DNA of 64,000 nt. Origin: V1-33 sp039795165. Its GTDB lineage: Bacteria; Verrucomicrobiota; Verrucomicrobiia; Verrucomicrobiales; V1-33. Shown here in pieces: positions 25,220-34,728 of the stretch. The notes under the pieces are model-generated. The model worked only from the letters and a program-made list of their open reading frames with translations, searched no databases and was not told where the DNA came from. Numbering within the stretch: position 1 is the stretch's first letter; each line of letters begins with the position of its first letter. Position numbers and translations under genes: made by a program. The stretch is from assembly GCA_039795165.1 (NCBI GenBank), contig JBDKER010000016.1:1-64000 (forward strand), read 5' to 3'.

Positions 25220-25892
25220 GACGCGACCAGCGGAATGGGAGTTCCAGCAGGAAGAAGAAAACGCCCGACAGCAGCAGCAGGCCACCCACATAGTACGGCC
25301 ACGGACCCAGCGCATCCATGAGCGACGCCACTTCGGGCTTTCCACAGAGGAATCCGTAGTTCGCTCCAGTCAGCGCATTGACCAGTCCCGCCGCCACCCC
25401 ATAGGCACAAAGCCCCGCAAACGCCCGCTTCCCGGCTCCCGGCCGCGGGGTCAGCCCAGCCCCGTAAACCAGATAAATCGCCGCAGCGACCACGCCTCCA
25501 TGCTGCAGGAAGAACTGGTGGTACCGCAGCGATGGAAAGTCCGCATGCAGATTCGGCGTGAGCAACCCATTGAGCGTCCCCGCCAATCCCCAGAACCACG
25601 CCAGTTCCGCCAGCATGACCCGACGCAGCAGCAATCCAAAGGCCGCCACCACCGCCGCCCAGTCGCACAGATGCATCGGCAGAATCACCGGAGGCCCACC
25701 CCCATGCGCGGGAATCCCTGCAAGGAGCGACAGGGGATAGCAGAGCAGCAGGACCGCCGCCAGAGTCCGCTCGGCCAGCGCCGGTCTCCCCCGCCGACCC
25801 GCCCGCACCATCCACACCGCCACAAGAGCCGTCACCGCCAGCGCAGCAACATGGGACGGACCGAAAACTTTGAATGGTGTCAACGTATTCAT
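25200..25892 (-). CDS. YwaF/TIGR02206-like integral membrane protein
   Basis: From the ATG at 25892 the product has 230 residues, with about seven membrane segments. It has the family's 'LPMHLCDWAAVVAAFGLL' and 'LNGLLTPNLHADFPSLRYHQFFLQHGGVVAAAIYLV' blocks. The family is widespread in bacteria and its function is unknown. The 20 residues encoded before this ATG are not family-like. It is divergent from the ThuA gene. Confidence 0.72.
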   Translation of the reverse strand: MNTLTPFKVFGPSHVAALAVTALVAVWMVRAGRRGRPALAERTLAAVLLLCYPLSLLAGIPAHGGGPPVILPMHLCDWAAVVAAFGLLLRRVMLAELAWFWGLAGTLNGLLTPNLHADFPSLRYHQFFLQHGGVVAAAIYLVYGAGLTPRPGAGKRAFAGLCAYGVAAGLVNALTGANYGFLCGKPEVASLMDALGPWPYYVGGLLLLSGVFFFLLELPFRWSRLRGKSG

Positions 25893-25966
25893 AAGGCCGG
25901 GCTTGCACCGCCCTGCATCCACGATTCTGTCCGGAAACGCCTCATCCCGCAACCATTCTCCACCTC

Positions 25967-26962
25967 ATGATCCGTCAATTGCTTACCCTCGCCTGCCTCA
26001 CCGCCGCCACCGCCATGGCCGCCGATCCATGGATCCAGTTCGAAGGGTCCGATGGCCCAGGCAAGGGCAAGCACGTGGTCTTCGTCACAGGCGACGAGGA
26101 ATACCGCTCGGAAGAAGCGGCCCCCATGCTCGCCAAACTCCTCAGCACAAGGCATGGCTTCAAAACCACAGTCCTCTTCTCCATCAATAAGGAGTCCGGC
26201 GAAATCGATCCCAACACCCCGAACAATATTCCAGGCCTCGACCAACTCAACTCGGCCGATTTCATGGTCATGATGCTCCGCTTCCGCGAACTGCCGGACG
26301 ATTCCATGGAGCACGTCGTCAATTTCTTCAAAGCCGGTAAACCCGCCCTCGCCGTCCGCACAAGCACCCACGCCTTCGCCTACACCGCCAACCGCGACAG
26401 CAAATTCGCCCGCTGGGACTGGCAGAGCAGCGCATGGCAAGGTGGCTTCGGCCAGCAGATCGTCGGTGACACATGGGTCCGCCACCACGGCGACCACGGC
26501 AGCGAAAGCACCCGCGGCATCATCAACCCGGACCTCGCCAGCCATCCACTCCTCCGCGGCGTCAAGGACATCTGGGGTCCCACCGACGTCTACGGCATCG
26601 ATAAACTCCCGGCCAATACGGAAATCCTCGTCCGAGGCGAAGTCGTCGCCGGCATGAAACCCGAAGACCCCGCCGTAAAAGGCCCGAAGAACGAACCCCT
26701 CCAGCCGCTCATCTGGGTCCGTTCCTACCAGTACGACGGCGGCAAGGAAGGCCGCATCATCGGATCGACCATCGGCGCTTCCGTCGACCTCGAAAATGAA
26801 GGCCTCCGCCGCTTCTTCGTGAATTCCGCCTTCTGGGCCTGCGGCCTCGAAGACAAAATCACGGAGACTCTCAGCGCCGAACCCGTCGGGGAATACAAGC
26901 CCACCTTCTTCGGCTTCAATAAATTCAAGAAGGGTGTCAAACCGGACGACCTCCGCAAGTGA
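25967..26962 (+). CDS. Exported ThuA-domain protein
   Basis: The 331-residue product has a signal peptide ('MIRQLLTLACLTAATAMA-ADP'). It has the ThuA fold of the class I glutamine amidotransferase type ('HVVFVTGDEEYRSEEAAPML', 'GKPALAVRTSTHAFAY', 'ILVRGEV', 'RIIGSTIGASVDLENEGLRRFFVN'). The catalytic Cys of true glutamine amidotransferases is replaced. ThuA proteins are linked to trehalose or carbohydrate use, but no enzyme activity is firmly established. It overlaps folP by four bases (GTGA). Confidence 0.8.
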   Translation: MIRQLLTLACLTAATAMAADPWIQFEGSDGPGKGKHVVFVTGDEEYRSEEAAPMLAKLLSTRHGFKTTVLFSINKESGEIDPNTPNNIPGLDQLNSADFMVMMLRFRELPDDSMEHVVNFFKAGKPALAVRTSTHAFAYTANRDSKFARWDWQSSAWQGGFGQQIVGDTWVRHHGDHGSESTRGIINPDLASHPLLRGVKDIWGPTDVYGIDKLPANTEILVRGEVVAGMKPEDPAVKGPKNEPLQPLIWVRSYQYDGGKEGRIIGSTIGASVDLENEGLRRFFVNSAFWACGLEDKITETLSAEPVGEYKPTFFGFNKFKKGVKPDDLRK

Positions 26963-27879
26963 CTCCCGCCACCCGGCCTTCTGCCGCCATCAGCCTCGCC
27001 GCCCGCGGCCGCCTCGTGCGCTTCCCACGGCGCCCGCTCGTCATGGGGATCGTCAACATCAATGACGATTCGTTCTGCGGGGACGGAACCCTCGATCCTT
27101 CAGCAGCCCTCCAGCAGGCCGTCGCCATGGCCATGGCCGGAGCCGACATCATCGACGCCGGCGCAGAATCGGCACGCACGAACCGCTCAGCCATCAGCCC
27201 GCAGGAGGAATGCGACCGCTTTCTTCCGTTCATGAGGGCCTACGCGGCATGGGCAGAGTCGGTGGCGGACACGCCCCCACCAGTCCCGGAACAACTCTGG
27301 CCACCACTCCTCTCGCTCAATACATGGAGACCGGAAGTAGTCGCCGCCATTCTCCCGGAAGGTGGCGACATCCTCAATGACATGAGCGCCCTCCCGGACG
27401 ACCGCAATGCCCGCCTCTGCGCGGCTCACGGGGCCGCCCTCCTCATCATGCATTCGGTCGGCCTCCCCAAGGAAAAACATACCCACGTGGTCTGGCCGGA
27501 CATCATGGCGGAACTCGTCCGCTTCTTCAGCGACCGCATGGCCGCAGCCACCGCCGCCGGCCTCCCACGCAACGCGATCATTCTCGACCCGGGAATCGAT
27601 TTCGCCAAGCAGCAGGAGGATAATCTCACAATACTGCGCGACTGCGATCGGCTCGCCGGGCTCGCCCGCCCGATCCTCCTTCCGGTGAGCCGCAAAACGG
27701 TCATCGGACAAACTCTCGGCATCGCCAAACCCACGGAACGCGACGCCGGCACCATTGCCTGCCTCACCGCGGGATTCCTCCGCGGAGCCCACATCTTCCG
27801 CGTCCATAATGTGCCGGCGGCGGTCGCCGCCCTCCGCACTCTCTCGGGCGTGCTTCCCGCAGCACCGTTGCCGTCCTGA
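26959..27879 (+). CDS. folP: Dihydropteroate synthase
   Basis: The 306-residue protein carries the DHPS motifs: 'VMGIVNINDDSFCGDG' (here N-x-N-DDSF instead of the usual N-x-TPDSF), 'MAGADIIDAGAESAR', 'GDILNDMSALPD', 'AIILDPGIDFAK' and 'LLPVSRKTVIGQ'. DHPS joins p-aminobenzoate to 6-hydroxymethyl-dihydropterin diphosphate in folate synthesis. The start is a GTG overlapping the ThuA stop (GTGA), so the pair is coupled, but ThuA is not a known folate gene. The altered first motif suggests a divergent branch. Confidence 0.88.
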   Translation: MTPATRPSAAISLAARGRLVRFPRRPLVMGIVNINDDSFCGDGTLDPSAALQQAVAMAMAGADIIDAGAESARTNRSAISPQEECDRFLPFMRAYAAWAESVADTPPPVPEQLWPPLLSLNTWRPEVVAAILPEGGDILNDMSALPDDRNARLCAAHGAALLIMHSVGLPKEKHTHVVWPDIMAELVRFFSDRMAAATAAGLPRNAIILDPGIDFAKQQEDNLTILRDCDRLAGLARPILLPVSRKTVIGQTLGIAKPTERDAGTIACLTAGFLRGAHIFRVHNVPAAVAALRTLSGVLPAAPLPS

Positions 27880-27880
27880 T

Positions 27881-28243
27881 TCACCGCCGGAAGGCTGCCT
27901 CCCATTCCACTTCCCGGAACCCGCACAGGAAAATCCCAGCCGCCGCATCGATCGCAAACGGTCGCTTCACAAGGTTTCCGTTCGCAGACAGGACCGTGAG
28001 GAATTCTCCGTCGCTGAGCCCCGCCATGCGTGCCCCCAGACCACTTTCCCGGTAATCCCGGCCGGATGTATTGCACAGCGCTGCCCGCCGCCCATCCCGC
28101 GCCGCCAGCATCGCGGCGAGTTCCTCAACCGCCGGGGGCTGCTCCCGGATCGGGACGGCAAGATATTCCAGGCCCTGCGACTCCAGCCAACGCCGCGCCA
28201 ACCGGCACGACCCACAGCCATCATAGAGATAAATCTTCAGCAT
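27881..28243 (-). CDS. ArsC/Spx-family thioredoxin-fold protein
   Basis: From the ATG at 28243 the product has 120 residues. It starts 'MLKIYLYDGCGSCRLARRWLESQGLEY', with a C-x-x-C (CGSC) as in the Spx/ArsC-like group, and ends with the family's 'SDGEFLTVLSANGNLVKRPFAI'. Members are arsenate reductases or redox regulators. No other arsenic gene is near, so the role is open. It is convergent with folP, one base apart. Confidence 0.82.
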   Translation of the reverse strand: MLKIYLYDGCGSCRLARRWLESQGLEYLAVPIREQPPAVEELAAMLAARDGRRAALCNTSGRDYRESGLGARMAGLSDGEFLTVLSANGNLVKRPFAIDAAAGIFLCGFREVEWEAAFRR

Positions 28244-28301
28244 TTCGCCACCCGTTCCCGCTCCGCCGCACCCGGGCAAGCGATCCCTTCACTCATCAGC
28301 T

Positions 28302-29624
28302 TCACGGACGGAACATTCCGGCCACCGCCGCCGTCAGCAGGGTCGCCACCGTTCCTCCCAGCAAGGCCCGGAATCCAAGCGAAGCCAACACCTTGCGCTG
28401 CCCGGGAGCCAGCGCCCCGATCCCGCCCAACTGGATCCCTACCGACCCAAGATTCGCAAACCCGCAGAGCGCAAAGGTCATCAGAAAGACGGCGCGCTCG
28501 CTCAACTGACCCGCCGCTTTCATCCGCCCCAGCCCGTCGTACGCCACGAATTCGTTGAGCGCCATCTTCGTGCCCAGCAACTGCCCGCTGCGCAGCATTT
28601 CGGATCCATCCACCCCGGCCAGCCATGCCGCCGGAGCCATCAGCGTTCCAAACAGACTCTGCAGCGAAAGCCCCTCGAAAACCCCGCCGCTCAACCCAGC
28701 TATCGCGGAATTCAGCGATCCACCCGAGCCATTCGGAATGATCCCGCCAATCCAGCCCAGCAATCCGTTGATCATCGCCGCAAAGGCCACAAATGCGATC
28801 AGCATGGCCCCCACATTCATCGCCAGCATCAGTCCCTGGGTAGTGCCAGAAGCCAGCGAATCAAAGAGATTCGCCCCGATCTCATCACGCGGAACATGCA
28901 GGCTTTCATCAATCTCTTCCTTCTCCGGCACGAGAATCTTGGCCACCACAATGGCCGCCGGCGCACTCATGAGCGATGCACAGAGCAGCCAGCGCGCAAA
29001 CTTCAGCCGCTCGATTTCCTGATCGCCCCCCAGCATGCCAATGTACGCCGCCATCACACCACCGGCAATCGTCGCCATGCCTCCGATCATCATGGTGCAG
29101 ACTTCCGACCGCGTCATGCGCGCCACATAGGGCTTCACCAGCAGCGCGGATTCCGTCTGACCCAGAAAGACTTCGCCCGCGGCCGCCAGACTCTCTGCTC
29201 CCGAGAGCCGCATGACCCGCTTCATGACCCACGCACAGCCGAAGACGATGCGCTGCAGGATTCCACAGTAGTACAGCACCGAGGTCAGCGCAGAAAAGAA
29301 AATGATGGTCGGCAGCACCTGGAAGGCAAAGACAAAGGCTCCGTCGCGCCCGAACAATCCACCCATCGTGGGCAGATCCACCAGCTTCCCGAACACCATG
29401 CGCGCTCCCTCCGCAGAATAATCCGTCACCTTCACAAAGAATCCGGCGAGTGGTTCAACCACAGCGGCCGCCACCTCGGTCCCGAAAAAACAGGCGGCAA
29501 GCGCCAGCTGCAGCAGCAGCCCTCCCGCCACCAGCCTCCAGTTGATGGCACGCCGGTCCTGCGAAAACACCACCAGCAGCGCCAGCAGCACCGTTACACC
29601 CAGAATTCCACGGAAGACATGCAT
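28302..29624 (-). CDS. Concentrative nucleoside transporter (CNT/NupC)
   Basis: About 440 residues with some ten membrane segments. The CNT family signatures 'FGRDGAFVFAFQVLPTIIFFSALTSVLYYCGI', 'GQTESALLVKPYVARMTRSE' and 'FALCGFANLGSVGIQLGGI' are present. It imports nucleosides with H+ or Na+. The start is the ATG at 29624. A GTG two codons upstream directly abuts the stop of the quinone oxidoreductase gene, so both are probably on one transcript. No nucleoside-degrading gene is in the window. Confidence 0.93.
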   Translation of the reverse strand: MHVFRGILGVTVLLALLVVFSQDRRAINWRLVAGGLLLQLALAACFFGTEVAAAVVEPLAGFFVKVTDYSAEGARMVFGKLVDLPTMGGLFGRDGAFVFAFQVLPTIIFFSALTSVLYYCGILQRIVFGCAWVMKRVMRLSGAESLAAAGEVFLGQTESALLVKPYVARMTRSEVCTMMIGGMATIAGGVMAAYIGMLGGDQEIERLKFARWLLCASLMSAPAAIVVAKILVPEKEEIDESLHVPRDEIGANLFDSLASGTTQGLMLAMNVGAMLIAFVAFAAMINGLLGWIGGIIPNGSGGSLNSAIAGLSGGVFEGLSLQSLFGTLMAPAAWLAGVDGSEMLRSGQLLGTKMALNEFVAYDGLGRMKAAGQLSERAVFLMTFALCGFANLGSVGIQLGGIGALAPGQRKVLASLGFRALLGGTVATLLTAAVAGMFRP

Positions 29625-29630
29625 GGCCAC

Positions 29631-30644
29631 TCAGTCCGCAAAGCCAGTCAGCACAATCTTGCCCTCCGCAGCTCCACTCTCAAGATACGCATGGGCCGCC
29701 GCCACTTCCCCGAAGCCAAACCGCCGCGCATCAAGCAGCGGCCGCAGCTTCCCAGCCGCCACCAGCTGCCCAGCCTCCCGCAGAATCTGTCCATGCCGTT
29801 CCCGTCCCCGCCCATGCAGCATGTTCAGCAGCATGAAAACCACATGCAGCGTGAGCCCTTTCGCATGCATCGGCGAAAGATCGACAGCCGTCCGCGTCGA
29901 AATCGATACCACCGTCCCGCTGACCGCGGCCGCCGCCAGACTGCGGCCCACATTCTCACCTCCCACCGTGTCCATGACGATGCCAAAGCCCTCGCCGCCG
30001 GTCTCGCTCTGCACATAGTCTTCCACCGCGTCGCTCCGGTAATCAATGGTGCGCACGTCAGCGAGCGACTTTGCCAGCTCTGCCTTGCGCGCCCCGGAAA
30101 CCGTCGTCCAGACCTGAGCCCCGCGCGCCGCCGCCAGCTGGATGGCCACATGCCCCACCCCGCCGGCTCCCGCATGAATGAGCACACGCTGCCCTTCCCG
30201 CACGCCCGCCCGGTCAATCAGCCCTTCCCATGCCGTGATCGTCACCAATGGCAGCGCAGCCGCTTCTTCCCAGTCCAGTTCCGCCGGCTTCGGAGCCAGC
30301 AGGGCGGCATCGGCCACCATGTACTCCGCCAGCGCCCCCGGCAATCCCTTCACTCCTCCCGCACATCCATAAACCGCATCCCCGGCCCGGAAGGTGCCGA
30401 CCCCTGCCCCGCAGGCCACCACTTCCCCGGCCACATCGCATCCCAGCACCACCGGATCCGGTGGCGCAATCGCCCGCAGCATCCCGCTCCGGATCTTCCC
30501 ATCCACAGGATTCACACTCGATGCCCGCACCCGCACGAGCACTTCCCCCGGCCCGGGCACCGGCACCGGCAGCACACGTTCCCCGAAAACATCCGGTGCC
30601 CCGAAATCCCGCAGCACCATCGCCCGCATGGTCTCTTTCATCAT
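29631..30644 (-). CDS. Zinc-independent quinone oxidoreductase / MDR-family reductase
   Basis: From the ATG at 30644 the product has 337 residues. It is a medium-chain reductase with 'VLGCDVAGEVVACGAGV', 'LIHAGAGGVGHVAIQLAAARGAQVWTT' (NADPH-binding) and the substrate loop 'LPLVTITAWEGLID'. The Cys ligands of zinc alcohol dehydrogenases are missing, so it belongs with zeta-crystallin/Qor-type NADPH reductases of quinones and enones. An ATG at 30641 is equally good. It is upstream of and adjacent to the nucleoside transporter, and divergent from asnB. Confidence 0.85.
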   Translation of the reverse strand: MMKETMRAMVLRDFGAPDVFGERVLPVPVPGPGEVLVRVRASSVNPVDGKIRSGMLRAIAPPDPVVLGCDVAGEVVACGAGVGTFRAGDAVYGCAGGVKGLPGALAEYMVADAALLAPKPAELDWEEAAALPLVTITAWEGLIDRAGVREGQRVLIHAGAGGVGHVAIQLAAARGAQVWTTVSGARKAELAKSLADVRTIDYRSDAVEDYVQSETGGEGFGIVMDTVGGENVGRSLAAAAVSGTVVSISTRTAVDLSPMHAKGLTLHVVFMLLNMLHGRGRERHGQILREAGQLVAAGKLRPLLDARRFGFGEVAAAHAYLESGAAEGKIVLTGFAD

Positions 30645-30753
30645 GCCGGCATCATTACCCGTCCACTCCACGGCGTCCAGTCCCATCACGCTCTCCGCAA
30701 GGGGTTGATTTCCCCGCCGCCACAGTGCATGAGCCCGTTTCCCTCTCCCTCAC

Positions 30754-32676
30754 ATGTGCGGCATCTACGGCTACTCCGGGTTCCATGAAGAAGGTCTGCT
30801 CGACCGCATGGCCAGCGTTCAGATTCACCGGGGACCGGACGGCGACGGCCGCTACGAACGCCCGGAATTCGCCATGGGCATGCGCCGCCTCAGCATCATC
30901 GACCTCGCCGGTGGCTGGCAGCCCATCTTCAACGAGGACCAATCCATCGCCGTCATCCTCAATGGCGAAATCTACAATTACCGGGAACTGAAGGCGGAAC
31001 TGGCCGCCCTCGGCCACTCGTTCCGCACCGCCAGCGATACCGAAACCCTTGTCCACGGCTACGAACAATGGGGCCTCACCGGCCTCCTCGCCCGGCTCAA
31101 TGGCATGTTCGCCTTCTGCCTGCGCGACGAACGCTGCGGGTCCACCTTCCTCGCCCGCGACCGCTGCGGCCAGAAACCTCTCTATTACCATCACCAGAAC
31201 GGACGATTCCTCTTCGCGAGCGAAGCCAAAAGCATCCTCCAGAGCCGTCACGTCGCGGCCCGCTGCCGCACCAGCGCCATCGACGCCTACCTCTGCCTCC
31301 GCAATGTCCCCGAACCCGCCACCATGTTCGAGGGCATCGAAATGCTCCCCGCCGCCCACTGGATGGAACTCTCCCGCGACGGCCGCCTCTCCATCCAGCG
31401 CTACTGGGAAGTCCCCCTCACCGACGGCCGCTACCGCTCCGATGACGACTACTTCGAAGAACTCGAAAGCCTCTGGGACGACGCCATCCGTCTCCACATG
31501 CGCAGCGATGTGCCCGTCGGCGCCTACCTCTCCGGCGGCGTCGATTCCTCGCTCGTCGCCGCCAGCATGACGAAGGTCGCCTCGGGCATCAGTACCTACA
31601 GCATCGGCTTCAATTCCCCCATCGACGAAACAAGGGACGCGGAGGAAACCGCCCGCTTCCTCGGCACCCGACACCACACCATCCACGTCCAGCCAGCCGA
31701 TTTCCAGCTCCTCCCGAAGATCGTCTGGCACATGGACCGCCCCATCGGCGACGCCCTCATCATCGCCTTCTACCGCCTCGCTCAGGGAGCCGCCCGCGAC
31801 CTCAAAGTCGTCCTCGGCGGCGAAGGAGCGGACGAGTGCTTCGCCGGCTACGATTTCTTCCGCAAACTCCTCCTCGCGCAGCGACTCGGCCCAGCCACCC
31901 CGCTCGCCGGCCATACCCTCCGCGCCATCCCGCACAGCGTCCTCAATCACTTCTTCCACTTCCCAGCCGACCTCGGCAGCCAGGGCAAGAAACGCGGGAT
32001 CGATTTCCTGATCAATTACCGCCGCCGCCACCTCATGGCCAACTTCTACGCCCTCCGCACCCTCTGGTCGGAAGACGAACGCCGGACCCTCTACTCACCG
32101 GAATTCAAGGCGCTCGCCTCGGATTCATGGATGCCCCGCGAACGCCCGTTGCCCGCCGACCGCGACCCCGCACGCGTCCCATTCCTCGATCGCCTCCTCC
32201 GCCTCCAGTACGACGAATGGCTGCAGGACTGGGCCCTCATCCGCCAGGACAAGAACACCATGGCGCACAGCCTCGAGTACCGACTCCCCTTCCTCGACCA
32301 CCGCCTCATCGAACTCGCCTTCCACATGCCCCCGCACCTCAAAATGCGCCGCGGCGAAGACAAATGGATCGAACGCCGCCTCGCGGACAAAGTCTTCGCG
32401 GACATGCCCCGCAACCGCCCGGGCCACCGCCCCAAAATCCCGTTCTTCCTCCCCCTAGAATTCTTCTTCGAACACCCGGAATTCCGCGAACTGGTCGCCG
32501 ATACCCTCAGCGATTCCCAGATCCGCGCCCGCGGCTACTTCGAACCAGCCGCCGTCCGCAGCCTCCTCGCCCGCATGGAATCCCGCGAGTTCCTCTACCT
32601 CAAACAGGTCATGTCCCTCGTGATCCTCGAACTCTGGCACCGCGCCTTCGTCGATGGCAAAGGCCCCGCCAGCTAA
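30754..32676 (+). CDS. asnB: Asparagine synthase (glutamine-hydrolysing)
   Basis: The 640-residue protein begins 'MCGIYGYSGF', with Cys2 as the nucleophile of the N-terminal amidotransferase domain, and shows 'HRGPDGDG', 'IILNGEIYNYREL'-type motifs and 'SDTETLVHGYEQWG'. The synthase domain follows, with the PPi loop 'LSGGVDSSLVAA' near residue 260 and 'VVLGGEGADECFAGYDFF'. It makes asparagine from aspartate, ATP and glutamine. Related enzymes also modify exopolysaccharide or peptide substrates, so a non-classical substrate is possible. The gene is alone and divergent from the reductase. Confidence 0.93.
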   Translation: MCGIYGYSGFHEEGLLDRMASVQIHRGPDGDGRYERPEFAMGMRRLSIIDLAGGWQPIFNEDQSIAVILNGEIYNYRELKAELAALGHSFRTASDTETLVHGYEQWGLTGLLARLNGMFAFCLRDERCGSTFLARDRCGQKPLYYHHQNGRFLFASEAKSILQSRHVAARCRTSAIDAYLCLRNVPEPATMFEGIEMLPAAHWMELSRDGRLSIQRYWEVPLTDGRYRSDDDYFEELESLWDDAIRLHMRSDVPVGAYLSGGVDSSLVAASMTKVASGISTYSIGFNSPIDETRDAEETARFLGTRHHTIHVQPADFQLLPKIVWHMDRPIGDALIIAFYRLAQGAARDLKVVLGGEGADECFAGYDFFRKLLLAQRLGPATPLAGHTLRAIPHSVLNHFFHFPADLGSQGKKRGIDFLINYRRRHLMANFYALRTLWSEDERRTLYSPEFKALASDSWMPRERPLPADRDPARVPFLDRLLRLQYDEWLQDWALIRQDKNTMAHSLEYRLPFLDHRLIELAFHMPPHLKMRRGEDKWIERRLADKVFADMPRNRPGHRPKIPFFLPLEFFFEHPEFRELVADTLSDSQIRARGYFEPAAVRSLLARMESREFLYLKQVMSLVILELWHRAFVDGKGPAS

Positions 32677-32690
32677 GCGCCGCCCCAGCC

Positions 32691-34463
32691 TTAGTCGGTG
32701 ATGATCACCGGATCCCCGATCTTGAGCACTCCGAAGAAGGCCCGCACCTCCCCATGCGGCATGCGGATGCAGCCATGCGACGCCGGATAGCCAGGACATA
32801 CGCCCGCATGCAGCCCGATCTCACGGCAGCTCAACCTCATGAAGTAAGGCATGGCCACATGGTAGATCGTGGATACCCAGTGCACCTGCTTGTCCGTGAT
32901 GACAAACTCCCCCTTCGGCGTCGCATTGCCCCGCCGCCCCGTCGAGACCCGCGAGGACCGGATCACCTTGCCGCCTTTGTACAGCTGCGCCCGCTGACTC
33001 TTCAGCGAAATCACCACCTTCACCCCGGCCTTCTCAGCCTCGTCCGGCTTCCGCCCCAGCAGCACCTGCGCCGCCTTCAGATTGTTCGTGTCACAGGCAA
33101 ACTGCACCGGATACCGCTTCCAGCCGCGCGACGTCAGCCCGCGCTTCGCCCCCTTCGCCATGAGATGAGCCACCATCTCGAAATCCCCCGTCGCAGCCGC
33201 ATGCATAAGTGGCGTCAAACCCTTGTCCCGCTTCAGCCACTTCACAAAATGCTCGCTCTTCACCCTCTCCTCGAACTCAGGCACCAGCGGACCAAACGGC
33301 GCATTCACATCCGCCCCGCGCTCAATCAGCAGATCCACCAGCTCACGGTTCCCCTCAACGACGGCCACATGAAACGGTGACTGCCCCAGCGTGCCCGCAA
33401 CCCTCGGATCAGCCCCACGGTCCAGCAGATACCGCACCAGACCCGGCTTCCCCTCCAGCACCGCCCGCACCAGCATCGGATTCCCCGCAGAATCAGCACG
33501 GTTCGGCGATAAACCGGACGCCAGCAGCAGATCCAGCATGTCCGTGCTGTCCCCGCTCAGCGCCACATCCACAAATTCCTCCGGAGACCCACCATGCCGG
33601 AACATCTGCTCCACCAGCGGCCGGTCGCCCGCCGCAAAAGCCACATGCAAAGCAGACCGCTCACCCAGCGCCGCCGCATTCGGATCCGCCCCGGCTTCCA
33701 GCAATTCAGTGATCAGACTGCTCCGCTTCCCCTTGACCGCATGCACCAGCGCCCCCGGTGCCAAAGCCGGATCCGCCCCATGACGCAGCAGCAACCGCAC
33801 CACTTCCACACTGCCCTGCTCCGCAGCCTTCGTCAGCAGAATCCCCGGCTCCCGACCATCCGCATCCGCACCACCACGCAGCGCCAGCGCCGCAAGGACC
33901 GCATCCCCATGACCACAGGCCGTCTCAAGGACCTCACCAAGCAGGGGATGCCCCAGCGGCAGCTTCTCCATGACCCGGTACAGACTGCCCACCCGACCGC
34001 TGCCCGACCCCACCACCAGTTGCCTCACCAGCTCCGCTGGCAATCCCCTCGGATCAGCCCCGCGCTCCAGCAGCCCAGCCACCGCATCCTCCGTCCCCCG
34101 CTCCAAAGCATGCACCAGCACCGTCTTGCCACTCTCATCCGCCACATTCAACTGCCCGGATGTCAGCCGCGACGCCACCACCGGCACCACTCCCCAGCGT
34201 TCCTTCTCAACTGCCTTCCGCAGCAGCGGCGGAACCCCCTCACCCACACCACCAAATTCAACCCCAGCCTCCCCCAGCAACCCCACCGTCACCGCATCCC
34301 CAACCGTCACATAGTGCATGGCCGAATCCGCAGAAATCGGTACCCCCAGCCCAGCCAAGGCCTCCTGCGCCGTCGGCGGCTTCCCCTGAAACGCCCCGGG
34401 CACCAGCCATGCCACCGCGGGCATCAGCAGAATTGGAAAGGATAGCAGTGCTCTGGTCAGCAT
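32691..34463 (-). CDS. Ankyrin-repeat protein fused to an L,D-transpeptidase (YkuD) domain
   Basis: From the ATG at 34463 the product has 590 residues and a signal peptide ('LLSFPILLMPAVAWLVPGAF'). The middle carries about ten ankyrin repeats, such as 'AVLEGKPGLVRYLLDRGADPR' and 'AVVEGNRELVDLLIERGADV'. The last ~130 residues are a YkuD domain with 'GEFVITDKQVHW' and the catalytic box 'GYPASHGCIRMPHGEV' (Cys near residue 565). YkuD enzymes cross-link peptidoglycan stem peptides or anchor proteins to them. The ankyrin array probably docks a partner in the periplasm. An ATG at 34523 is an alternative start but would spoil the signal peptide. Confidence 0.85.
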   Translation of the reverse strand: MLTRALLSFPILLMPAVAWLVPGAFQGKPPTAQEALAGLGVPISADSAMHYVTVGDAVTVGLLGEAGVEFGGVGEGVPPLLRKAVEKERWGVVPVVASRLTSGQLNVADESGKTVLVHALERGTEDAVAGLLERGADPRGLPAELVRQLVVGSGSGRVGSLYRVMEKLPLGHPLLGEVLETACGHGDAVLAALALRGGADADGREPGILLTKAAEQGSVEVVRLLLRHGADPALAPGALVHAVKGKRSSLITELLEAGADPNAAALGERSALHVAFAAGDRPLVEQMFRHGGSPEEFVDVALSGDSTDMLDLLLASGLSPNRADSAGNPMLVRAVLEGKPGLVRYLLDRGADPRVAGTLGQSPFHVAVVEGNRELVDLLIERGADVNAPFGPLVPEFEERVKSEHFVKWLKRDKGLTPLMHAAATGDFEMVAHLMAKGAKRGLTSRGWKRYPVQFACDTNNLKAAQVLLGRKPDEAEKAGVKVVISLKSQRAQLYKGGKVIRSSRVSTGRRGNATPKGEFVITDKQVHWVSTIYHVAMPYFMRLSCREIGLHAGVCPGYPASHGCIRMPHGEVRAFFGVLKIGDPVIITD

Positions 34464-34597
34464 GGCCTTGATCAGGATCTCAACAGGTTCGGACTCGGAA
34501 TCGCCCAACCTCACTAAATTCATCACCGGCTCTTTGCAATCCTAGTTTCCTCCTTTCCAATGCCTAACTAGAACCAGGAGGGGTGAAAATCACGGAA

Positions 34598-34627
34598 TTT
34601 ATAATAAATGCAAAACCATAAAATCAA
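34598..34627 (-). promoter_or_regulatory. Possible sigma-70-type promoter for the ankyrin/YkuD gene
   Basis: In an AT-rich gap between divergent genes, the minus strand reads TTGATT (34622-34627), 18 bases, then TATAAA (34598-34603). A TATAAT on the plus strand (34600-34605) overlaps it but lacks a good -35. Only the match to consensus supports this. Confidence 0.35.
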
Positions 34628-34728
34628 GATCTCCGAATTTTTCAGTAGCCCAAAGCTCCGAAAGCTGCTTTCTCCTCACGGTGCCGACGGTCCAGCCATT
34701 CCCTGTTCCGATCCTTACCGTTTTCCCC

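Noticed and set aside
28896..30788. 630-codon plus-strand open frame
   Set aside because: It lies antisense to the nucleoside transporter and oxidoreductase, both with clear motifs, and is rich in His/Arg/Pro as expected for a shadow frame.
30655..32031. 458-codon minus-strand open frame
   Set aside because: It is antisense to asnB, whose catalytic motifs are intact.
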